A stretch of 64,000 nt of DNA, from positions 1-64,000 of the forward strand of contig JAXDKG010000012.1 in assembly GCA_034667225.1 (NCBI GenBank), in the 5' to 3' direction. Below the pieces are notes generated by a model. The model was given only the letters and a program-made list of their open reading frames with translations. It ran no database searches and had not been told where the DNA came from. The stretch comes from DATMER01 sp034667225 (lineage in GTDB: Bacteria; Acidobacteriota; Thermoanaerobaculia; Multivoradales; UBA5704). A program made the position numbers and the translations under genes. This document shows, piece by piece, positions 1 to 6,942 of the stretch (position 1 is the first letter of the stretch; each line of letters opens with the position of its first letter).

Positions 1-85
1 CATCTTCAGCCCGCCCTGTCCGGCTCGTATTCCGACGACTCAGCTCTACCTGTTCCTCAGGCGTCAACACCATCGCATTTTTCAT
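1..85 (-). CDS. IS630-like transposase, N-terminal fragment (cut by window edge)
   Basis: The minus strand opens with ATG at 85 and reads MKNAMVLTPEEQVELSRR before leaving the window. A start of the form LTPEE..EL is typical of IS630-family transposases, which begin with a helix-turn-helix. A TATAAT box lies at 93-98 on the same strand, seven bases before the ATG, so the message may be leaderless; no convincing -35 box was seen. Only about 28 codons are visible, so the family call rests on the N-terminal pattern alone and the intactness of the gene is unknown. Confidence 0.45.
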   Translation of the reverse strand, partial: MKNAMVLTPEEQVELSRRNTSRTGRAED

Positions 86-123
86 GCACACGATTATAGT
101 CTATGATTGCGCGTTACGAGCCA

Positions 124-616
124 CTAGATGCTTATGCAATTGATCTCATAGGCCGATATGGCTGCTTGGCGCCGGTCTGCTCGGTGCCGAAGGGCAACGA
201 ATTGCGACGCATCTTCCTGGATGGCTTCTGAGCTGCGACGAAGCGCTTGGCTGGTACAGCAGGCCGGTTCCGGGCTCGGACCTCGCTCCTTGGAAGGGGA
301 CGCGTGCAATCTGTGCGAGGTGGGAGGGGAGGGTTTTCGAGGGGGTGTGCACCCTCGTCCCGGCCTCCCCCCGGAGCCGGCCGGTCCTCTCCTCGATTGG
401 AAAGGGACGCGCGGCTTCCCTGGAGACCAGGTCCCCTTCAAGTTGGCGGACGGCGGTGTCCTTGGGCCCGGCGACCGGCCGTCCTCTCAGTTTTCAAAGA
501 GCGTGCTGCTCCATCACATCTGACTGCTGGCACGCCAAAGCTAATTGCCGTGGTTGAAGGGCGGCGACGCTCCGGATCCCGCGGCAAGGGAGGGAAGGGG
601 CAAAAGTTGGCTCAGC
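124..616. other. Intergenic stretch without a recognisable gene
   Basis: This GC-rich stretch between the IS630-like start and the first repeat array holds several open frames, but none has a credible start, ribosome site or protein pattern. Open frames on both strands overlap, as expected from base composition. It may contain the end of the IS630-like element, but its terminal repeat could not be identified. Confidence 0.5.
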
Positions 617-618
617 CA

Positions 619-999
619 AGTTGACGTTGGGGCGTCGCAAGTTGACGGCGAGCCGGCGTCAGTTGACGATGGCTCGCCGTCAACAGAGCTGAGGCGTTTT
701 TCCCGGGGATGGGCCAGCTTGAGTTGACGACGGTCATCTGAGTCGACGGCGGCCCGTCGCCGCGGGAGCTGAGGCAATTTCTGCTGACGGCGGGTCAACT
801 CGGGTCGGCGATGAGCCGCCGTCGCTGGCGATGAGCCAGCTCTCCCGGCGTTGCGCCAACTTCCGTTGACAGCGGGCTGTCGTCACCGGAGATGGCGCAA
901 CGGGAAACTTGGATGAGGCAACATGAGTCGACGGCGGCCGTCGTCGACTCATGTTGGCCCGATGTGAGTTGACGGCGAGCCGTCGCCAGCCTGTTGCGG
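619..999. repeat. Degenerate 21-bp-period repeat array 1
   Basis: Motifs such as AGTTGACGGCGAGCCG recur here. Three consecutive units from 619 are exactly 21 bp apart, and later units keep a spacing of about 21 bp with occasional slips of one or two bases. Many units contain short inverted repeats of the type GACGGC..GCCGTC. The array lies downstream of the minus-strand pseudouridine synthase gene and is not part of a recognisable gene. The period matches three other arrays in this window although the unit sequence is different. Confidence 0.65.
919..956. repeat. Perfect 15-bp inverted repeat (hairpin)
   Basis: CAACATGAGTCGACG at 919-933 is followed by an eight-base spacer and its exact reverse complement at 942-956. 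It lies within array 1. There is no T-tract, so a simple terminator is unlikely; a recombination or structural role is possible. Confidence 0.8.
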
Positions 1000-1026
1000 G
1001 TCTCGTGGGATTCGTGTGTGCCGGGA

Positions 1027-1686
1027 CTACGACAATTCCGGCACGGGGAGCCCCATGGCCCGCAAGGGTCCGGCCAGATCTTCGGGAACGGGAGCGAGGA
1101 AGCTGAGGGGCGGGTTCGCCAGCCGCAGCTCCAAGGCATGGAGGGCGAGGCGGTGGAGGCCGAAGCGCTCGCGGAAGAGCCGGTTGTGCTCTCCCTTGCC
1201 GTAGCGCACGTCGCCGATCAGCGGATGGCTGATGTGCTTCAGGTGGCGGCGGATCTGGTGCAGCCGTCCGGTGCGGGGGATGACTTCGAGCAGCGAATAC
1301 CGTTCGAATGTGCCCAGCCTTCGGAACCAGGTGACCGCGGGCACCCGGGGACCGTCCGGAGTGCGGGGGATGGGATGATCGATGGTCCCCTCTTCAGGAG
1401 GAATGCCGCGGACGAGCGCCAGATACCGCTTGCGCACCTCGCCGGCCTCGAACTGCGCCTGGAGCGAGCGCGCCGTCCCTGGATCGAGGGCGAGGACGAG
1501 CGCGCCGCTGGTGCTCCGGTCGAGCCGGTGGACGGGATAGACATGCCGGCCGAGCTGGTCGCGCAGAACCTGGAGGACCGTGTACCTCTCCTGGGACCAC
1601 CCGCGGTGGACCGCCATGCCCGAGGGCTTGTCCACGACGACAAGGGAGCCGTCTTGGTGGATGAGGTGAAGGAGGGGGACGGGCAT
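1027..1686 (-). CDS. RluA-family RNA pseudouridine synthase (TruC-like)
   Basis: The 219-residue protein is a stand-alone catalytic domain of the RluA family, which isomerises uridine to pseudouridine in tRNA or rRNA. The hallmark HRLDRSTSG motif at residues 53-61 contains the catalytic aspartate (Asp56), and later motifs (RYLALVRG, TGRLHQIRRH) match the family. There is no S4 domain, and the length is close to TruC-type enzymes that modify tRNA position 65, but substrate cannot be decided from sequence. It is transcribed divergently from the DUF748 gene; 42 bases separate the two starts. Confidence 0.88.
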   Translation of the reverse strand: MPVPLLHLIHQDGSLVVVDKPSGMAVHRGWSQERYTVLQVLRDQLGRHVYPVHRLDRSTSGALVLALDPGTARSLQAQFEAGEVRKRYLALVRGIPPEEGTIDHPIPRTPDGPRVPAVTWFRRLGTFERYSLLEVIPRTGRLHQIRRHLKHISHPLIGDVRYGKGEHNRLFRERFGLHRLALHALELRLANPPLSFLAPVPEDLAGPLRAMGLPVPELS

Positions 1687-1728
1687 GGGGTGGCAAAAAG
1701 CTTGCTTCTACTCTATGCCGGAGGCGGT

Positions 1729-3366
1729 ATGGCAGTACTACCCAAGGAGAGACATCGACCGCCGGAGCCTGAGCCCGAGGAAACGCCGAGGGAGAGCCCC
1801 AGGGAGCCGCGAAGCCAGCGAGGCCTGCTCTGGGTCCTGCTCGCCGCAAGCCTCGCCCTGCTGGTCTTTTTCATCGCGAGCCGCTTCGACGAGTACCTCA
1901 GGCGGACCCTCGAAGCGAAGATCAACCAGAGGCTCAAGGGCTACACCGTCAGCATCGGGCATGCCCATCTGAGCCCCTTCGGGCTGTCGCTCTCCCTCCA
2001 GCGGCTCCTCATCCGGCAGCAGGGCAATCCCCAGCCGCCGGTCGCGGACCTGCCCCGCCTGACGGCCAGCGTCGAGTGGCGGGAGATCCTGCACGGCCAT
2101 CTCGTGGCCGATGCCGTCTTCGACCGTCCCCGCGTGCACGTCAACCTGGCCCAGCTCCGCAAGGAGGACCGCGACGAGATCGAGGTCGAGGACCGCGGGT
2201 GGCAGCAGGCCCTGGAGTCGATCTACCCGCTCAAGTTCAACATGATCCAGGTGCGCAACGGTGACCTGGTCTACATCGACGAGGATCCCGAGTACCCCCT
2301 GCACATCTCGCGCTGGAACTTCGCGGCGGCGAACATCCGCAACATCCGCTCGCCGGACCGCGTCTATCCGTCCTCGATTCATTCGGACGGCGTGATCTTC
2401 GAGAGCGGCCGCGGCGTCCTCGACGGCCATGCCAACTTCCTGGCCGAGCCGTTCCCCGCGTTCCAGGCGAAATACCGGGTCGAGAGCGTCCCCCTCGAGC
2501 GCCTGCGGCAGATCGGCAGCCGGGCGAACCTGACCGTCCGGGGCGGCGCCCTGTCCTCCCATGGGGACTTCGAGTACGGCCCGAAGCACAAGGACGTCCA
2601 CATCGCCGACGTCACCGTCAACAAGCTCCGGCTCGACTACACCCATAGCCCAGGTACGACCACGGCAGACGAGAAGATCGAGGAGGCTTCCGAGGACCCG
2701 ACGCCCGAGGTGCCGGTGCGGATCGACCGTGTCGAGGTCGAGGACGGCCGGATCGGCCTGGTCAGCTGGGCGAAGGACCGGCGCTTCCGCGTCTTCGTCG
2801 ACGACACGGACTTCACGGTGACGAACATCTCCTCCGGTTTCCGCAAGGGGCCGGCCAAGGCGATCGTCACCGGGAAGTTCATGGGGAGCGGCGCCTTGAG
2901 CGGTCACGCCACTTTCCGTGACGACAGGAAGGGGCCGGACTTCACCATCACCGCCCAGATCGAAGGCGCGAGCCTGCCGTCGATCAACGAGCTCCTGCTC
3001 GCCTACGGCAAGTTCGACGTGGTTTCGGGCACTTTCTCGGTCTACTCCGAGGTGAAGGTGCGCAACAGCCGCATCGACGGCTACGTCAAGCCGCTGTTCA
3101 AGGACGTCAAGGTCTACAGCCGGGAGCAGGACAAGAAGAAGCCGGTGCTCAAGAAGCTCTACGAGAAGATCGTGGGCGGGCTCTCCCACGTGCTGGAGAA
3201 CAAGCCGCGCGACCAGGTCGCCACGGTCGCGGACATCTCGGGCACGATCGAAGACCCTGACACCGGCACCTGGCCGATCATCGTCCGCCTGGTCTCGAAC
3301 GCGTTCGTGAAGGCCATTCTGCCCGGATTCGAGCGGGAGTATGAAGCGGCGGGCAAGAAGCGCTGA
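1729..3366 (+). CDS. DUF748 / AsmA-like envelope protein
   Basis: The 545-residue protein has a proline- and charge-rich cytoplasmic N-terminus, one membrane segment at about residues 32-50, and a long periplasmic region resembling DUF748/AsmA-like proteins. Such proteins are linked to outer-membrane biogenesis and lipid transport between membranes, but the role of this one is inferred from family only. The ATG at 1729 was chosen over an open frame reaching back to 994 because it has a GGAGG ribosome site just upstream and because the upstream part of the frame is antisense to the pseudouridine synthase gene. Confidence 0.8.
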   Translation: MAVLPKERHRPPEPEPEETPRESPREPRSQRGLLWVLLAASLALLVFFIASRFDEYLRRTLEAKINQRLKGYTVSIGHAHLSPFGLSLSLQRLLIRQQGNPQPPVADLPRLTASVEWREILHGHLVADAVFDRPRVHVNLAQLRKEDRDEIEVEDRGWQQALESIYPLKFNMIQVRNGDLVYIDEDPEYPLHISRWNFAAANIRNIRSPDRVYPSSIHSDGVIFESGRGVLDGHANFLAEPFPAFQAKYRVESVPLERLRQIGSRANLTVRGGALSSHGDFEYGPKHKDVHIADVTVNKLRLDYTHSPGTTTADEKIEEASEDPTPEVPVRIDRVEVEDGRIGLVSWAKDRRFRVFVDDTDFTVTNISSGFRKGPAKAIVTGKFMGSGALSGHATFRDDRKGPDFTITAQIEGASLPSINELLLAYGKFDVVSGTFSVYSEVKVRNSRIDGYVKPLFKDVKVYSREQDKKKPVLKKLYEKIVGGLSHVLENKPRDQVATVADISGTIEDPDTGTWPIIVRLVSNAFVKAILPGFEREYEAAGKKR

Positions 3367-3508
3367 TCACAGAGCGGCTCCCCTGGCAACGGTTTTTCCC
3401 GAGATCGGTACCTTCGGTAGCGTCTGTCAGCATGGCCGGAGAAAACATCTCACCGTCTGAGGGAACTTGTGTTCCGCTTGCAAACCACTCACCGGAAATG
3501 ACTTACGC

Positions 3509-3537
3509 TTGATAAGTACACCGGCTCCGGCTAGATT
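3509..3537 (+). promoter_or_regulatory. Promoter of XRE gene 1 (leaderless)
   Basis: TTGATA and TAGATT are separated by 17 bases. The start codon at 3544 follows the -10 box after six bases, so transcription would begin at or next to the start codon. The block ACTTA-C-GCTTG just upstream and ATTTCCCGC before the start are shared, with identical spacing, with the second XRE gene. Confidence 0.7.
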
Positions 3538-3543
3538 TCCCGC

Positions 3544-4020
3544 GTGGACCAATTCGACCTCGTCGGGGAGACGCTCCGCCGCCTGCGGAAGGAGAAGGGC
3601 AAGACCCTGGAGCAGCTCGGGGAAGAGGCCGGACTGGGCCGCGGCCAGCTCTCCCGCATCGAGAACGGCAGGCAGGAGGCGACCCTCGGCACGCTGTCGA
3701 AGATCCTCGGCTCGCAGGAGGTGACCCGGCGCGAGTTCTTCCGCAGGTACGACCTGGTCGAGGCCGAGGCGCTCGCCAACGAGCGCGCCACCGGGCCGGA
3801 GCCTCACGAGAAGGTCCTCGCCGGCCGCTGGCCGGAGGAGATCCAGGAGGTCCTCGGCAAGGTGGAATCCTTCGTGCAGACGACCTTCCATGGACCGAAG
3901 CCGGTCGCGCAGGGAGCGGTTGAGATCGGCGACGTGGTGGTCCTCTTCCGGGTAGTGCCGAAGAACCCGCCGGAGGATGCGCCCACTCCTGCTCCCGTCC
4001 CGCGTAAGAGGAAGCGGTAG
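3544..4020 (+). CDS. XRE-family transcriptional regulator 1
   Basis: The protein (158 residues, GTG start) has an N-terminal XRE/Cro helix-turn-helix at about residues 6-60, with the recognition segment GRGQLSRIENGRQ at 33-45. It ends in a basic tail. The C-terminal half matches no domain I recognise. The GTG start is supported by a promoter placed for leaderless transcription and by alignment with the paralogue at 5783. It is followed by repeat array 2. Its target is unknown; autoregulation through the shared upstream block is possible. Confidence 0.82.
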   Translation: MDQFDLVGETLRRLRKEKGKTLEQLGEEAGLGRGQLSRIENGRQEATLGTLSKILGSQEVTRREFFRRYDLVEAEALANERATGPEPHEKVLAGRWPEEIQEVLGKVESFVQTTFHGPKPVAQGAVEIGDVVVLFRVVPKNPPEDAPTPAPVPRKRKR

Positions 4021-4108
4021 GGGCGGCTCTCGTGGCCGCCCTCCGGAAGGGCACCCACAAGGGGCATGCGCGCTAACTTTGTCTCGGCAACAACCGGCGG
4101 GTCTACCC

Positions 4109-4486
4109 GAGCGACTCGGGGAGAAGATTTAGTGGCTCGGGGACAGCCCCGAGCGACTCGGGGAGAGGATTCAGTGACTCGGGGACAGCCCCGAGCGACT
4201 CGGGGAGAGGATTCAGTGGCTCGGGGACAGCCCCGAGCAACTCGGGGAGAGGATTCAGTGGCTCAGGGACAGCCCCGAGCAACTCGGGGAGAGGATTCAG
4301 TGACTCGGGGACAGCCCCGAGCAACTCGGGGAGAGGATTCAGTGACTCGGGGACAGCCCCGAGCAACTCGGGGAGAGGATTCAGTGACTCGGGGACAGCC
4401 CCGAGCAACTCGGGGAGAGGGTTCAGTGGCTCGGGGACAGCCCCGAGCAACTCGGGGAGAGGATTTGATGGCTTGAGGATGGCCCC
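4109..4486. repeat. Tandem array 2: nine 42-bp (2 x 21) units
   Basis: Nine units of exactly 42 bp run without gaps. Each consists of two related 21-bp halves, one containing ACTCGGGGAGAGGATT and the other CTCGGGGACAGCCCC. The central units are almost identical, which suggests recent amplification; the outer ones diverge. Because 42 is a multiple of three, several frames stay open, including one reading RGQPRATRGEDSVT over and over, but no ribosome site or known protein supports translation. It lies between XRE gene 1 and the M24-like gene. Confidence 0.93.
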
Positions 4487-4505
4487 GAGCGAGCCCTAGG
4501 CTGCG

Positions 4506-5606
4506 ATGTCCATGAGCACCGAAATCGACGAAAAGATGGAAAGGCTGGTGCGCTGGATGGAGGAGCGGCGCCTCGGAGGCGTGCTCCTCTCCAAGCGGCC
4601 CAACTTCGCCTGGATCACTGCCGGGCGCGAGAGCGGGATCGACCTCTCGGGTGAAACGGGCGTGGCCACCATCCTGGTCGCCGCGGACGGCCGGCGATTC
4701 CTCCTGACCAACAACATCGAGATGCGCCGGTTCCTGGAAGAGGATCTGGCGGGCCAGGGGTATATCCCGGTCGAGCGGCCCTGGACCGACGAGCAAGATG
4801 ACCTGGAGATTGCCAGCGACTTGCTTGGCTCCGTTCCCCTGGCATCCGATGTTTCCGAATACGGAAAGGAGATTGCGCGGCTCCGCTACCGGCTGACGGC
4901 TGAGGAGATCGAGCGCTTCCGCGGATTGGGCCGGGATGCCGGTCAGGCGCTGGGTGAGGTCTGCCGCGGTCTGCGACCCGGCCTGACCGAGAGGGAGATC
5001 GGCCGGAGGGCTTCCGAGGCGATGTCTGCCCTGGGAGCCGATCCGATCGTGCTGCTGGTCGCGGCCGGCGAACGGCTCGCCCGCTACCGCCATCCGCCGC
5101 CGACGGACCATCGCTGGGAGAAGGACGGCGTCATGGTCGTGGTCTGCGCCCGGCGGGAGGGCCTGATCGTGGCCCTGACGCGGATCGTCTGGGCGGGACC
5201 CATGCCGGAGGACATCCGTCGGCGAACCCGGGCCGCGGCCGAGGTCAACGCCCGCCTGCTCGTCGCCACGTGCCCCGGTGTATCGGGCCGGGAGCTCTTC
5301 GCCGTGGCTGCCCGCGCCTATGAGGAGCTCGGGTACCCCGGGGAGGAGCGCCTACATCATCAGGGAGGGCCCTGCGGCTATCTCTCCCGCGACTGGATCG
5401 CCAACCCCGCCTCCGACGAGGTGGTCCAATCCCCGCAGGCGTTCGCCTGGAACCCCTCGGTCACCGGCACCAAGGTCGAAGAAACCTGGATTGCTTCGGA
5501 AGACGTCGAGGCGATTACCGCCACTCCCGGGTGGCCGAGCCTCGAAATCGAAGTGGACGGGAAGATCTGCTCTTTTCCCGACATCGCCGTCCTCGGGAAC
5601 TTTTGA
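4506..5606 (+). CDS. M24 (aminopeptidase P / creatinase fold) family protein, atypical
   Basis: The 366-residue protein has the two-part layout of Xaa-Pro dipeptidase-like M24 proteins: an N-terminal creatinase-type domain (to about residue 125) and a C-terminal pita-bread domain. The places where active members carry metal ligands look degraded. The region around VMVVVCARREGLIVALTRIV lacks the usual DxG...SDxTR aspartates, and HHQGGPCGYLSRDW replaces the usual HxxGHGxG. A catalytic peptidase role is therefore doubtful; binding or altered chemistry is possible. It sits between the two XRE regulators. Confidence 0.75.
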   Translation: MSMSTEIDEKMERLVRWMEERRLGGVLLSKRPNFAWITAGRESGIDLSGETGVATILVAADGRRFLLTNNIEMRRFLEEDLAGQGYIPVERPWTDEQDDLEIASDLLGSVPLASDVSEYGKEIARLRYRLTAEEIERFRGLGRDAGQALGEVCRGLRPGLTEREIGRRASEAMSALGADPIVLLVAAGERLARYRHPPPTDHRWEKDGVMVVVCARREGLIVALTRIVWAGPMPEDIRRRTRAAAEVNARLLVATCPGVSGRELFAVAARAYEELGYPGEERLHHQGGPCGYLSRDWIANPASDEVVQSPQAFAWNPSVTGTKVEETWIASEDVEAITATPGWPSLEIEVDGKICSFPDIAVLGNF

Positions 5607-5747
5607 GCACGTGTCGTGACCGATTCCGGCATGGTTTTGTTCCCGTCCTGGTCTCTGTGGCAAGCGCGCGCTTCCCCTGAGACCAGAAGTGGCCGACCGG
5701 GCCTCCGGACTCTTCGGCATAAGTGACGTATAAACAACAACTTAGGC

Positions 5748-5776
5748 TTGCGCCTCGCACGTCATGTCGATACATT
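5748..5776 (+). promoter_or_regulatory. Promoter of XRE gene 2 (leaderless)
   Basis: TTGCGC and TACATT are separated by 17 bases, and the ATG at 5783 follows after six bases. The -35 box is weak. The flanking blocks ACTTA-G-GCTTG and ATTTCCCGC align with those before XRE gene 1 without any gap over 46 bases. Confidence 0.65.
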
Positions 5777-5782
5777 TCCCGC

Positions 5783-6235
5783 ATGGGAATGTTCGTCAAC
5801 TTGGGGAGGACCCTCAGTCTTCTGAGGGAGCTGAGGGGCAGGAGCCAGGCCTGGGTGGCCCGGGAAGCCGGGATCGGCAAGAGCCAGCTCTCGAAATATG
5901 AGAACGGCAAGGAGCTGCCCAAGCTCGATTCGTTGGAGAAAGTCCTGCTCGTGCTCGAGGTCGGTCACTTCGAGTTCTTCTACACGCTGTACCTGGTCGA
6001 TCGCCGCGCAGCCGACCTCAACCGCGGAAAGGGAGCGGATGCGCACGAGCCCTCTCTCGACGACGAGCCCGTCTACCCGCCGCCGATCTTCAAGGGGCAT
6101 CCTCTGCTCTCGGAGCCTACGGACCAGGCCTTCACCCGGGTGTTCGCCGACCTGCTGCTGCTGTACCGGCGGGTCTTCGAGCAGGTCGTCCTGACCGGGA
6201 TGAACGCGCCGACCGACTTCAAGGCGCAACCCTGA
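5783..6235 (+). CDS. XRE-family transcriptional regulator 2
   Basis: The 150-residue protein has an XRE helix-turn-helix at about residues 7-60 (GKSQLSKYENGKELP) and a C-terminal part rich in aromatic residues of unknown role. ATG 5783 was preferred to an in-frame start 60 bases upstream because the promoter -10 box lies six bases before it and the layout matches XRE gene 1. Its last 17 bases overlap the end of the convergent DUF3891 gene. The two regulators appear to be paralogues with separate targets. Confidence 0.8.
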   Translation: MGMFVNLGRTLSLLRELRGRSQAWVAREAGIGKSQLSKYENGKELPKLDSLEKVLLVLEVGHFEFFYTLYLVDRRAADLNRGKGADAHEPSLDDEPVYPPPIFKGHPLLSEPTDQAFTRVFADLLLLYRRVFEQVVLTGMNAPTDFKAQP

Positions 6236-6911
6236 TGGGCAGCTCCTGCCAGCGGGCGGCGGCCAACTCGCCGCCCAGGTCCGCGTCCCCGCGATAGGCG
6301 CGGACCAGAATCCGCCGGCAGGGGATGCGGAACGCGGTGGCCCCGGCCAGAGGGAAGGGGTCCAGGTGGAGCGTGCCTTCCTGAAACCATCCTCTGAAGC
6401 CGTAGCGTTCGAACGGCTTGCTCCAGCCGTTGCATACCGCGAGGGAGATCAGGTCTGCCAGGTCGAGCCACCGGTAGTCGGCCTCCACCTGCTCTTCGGG
6501 AGCGCCGGTCTCTTCGGCCAGCCCGCGATAGAGCTCGTCGAGGTACTCCCGGAACGCCAGCCACTCCTCCCCTTTGCGCTCCTGGTGCAGCCGGATCGCG
6601 TGCCGCGCGATCAGCAGCGAGGCGTAGGGGTGCTCTCCAGCGAAGCGGGCCGTGCCCCGCTGCCAGAGCTCGATGCGCTCCCTCGTCGGCAGGCTGATGA
6701 AATCGTGCGGCCGGCCGCGCTCCGCATCGCAGTGCGGGGCCGCGTCGGTCTCCCGCCAGCCGTTGTCGTGCTCCCGCACCGCGAAGAGCAGCTCATCCCG
6801 CCGAAGGTGATCGGCAAGGGGGCGCCAGAGCGACAGCAGCTCCGCCGAGAACCGGGCATGGTCGGGCTGGGTGATCAAGAGGTAACAGGAGGAGTCGGCA
6901 GCGACGATCAT
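6219..6911 (-). CDS. DUF3891 family protein
   Basis: The 230-residue protein resembles the DUF3891 family: a soluble helical protein with REHDNGWRE and later WLAFREYLDELY. Histidine and aspartate in the HDNGW region resemble an HD-like metal site, but no function is established. ATG 6911 was chosen because it starts the conserved part; longer in-frame starts run toward the promoter of the divergent malic enzyme gene. It converges with XRE gene 2. Confidence 0.65.
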   Translation of the reverse strand: MIVAADSSCYLLITQPDHARFSAELLSLWRPLADHLRRDELLFAVREHDNGWRETDAAPHCDAERGRPHDFISLPTRERIELWQRGTARFAGEHPYASLLIARHAIRLHQERKGEEWLAFREYLDELYRGLAEETGAPEEQVEADYRWLDLADLISLAVCNGWSKPFERYGFRGWFQEGTLHLDPFPLAGATAFRIPCRRILVRAYRGDADLGGELAAARWQELPIRVAP

Positions 6912-6942
6912 CTTGCGATTATTAGATAAGATCCGGCCCGCC

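Noticed and set aside
994..1728. Extension of the DUF748 protein to a start at 994
   Set aside because: The upstream part of the frame is antisense to a clear pseudouridine synthase gene, and a good ribosome site precedes ATG 1729.
4066..4476. Open frame of 136 codons through array 2 (RGQPRATRGEDSVT repeats)
   Set aside because: The 42-bp period keeps several frames open on both strands; no ribosome site and no known protein pattern support translation.
4109..4486. CRISPR array
   Set aside because: Units are directly adjacent without unique spacers, and no cas genes are present; the same holds for the other arrays.
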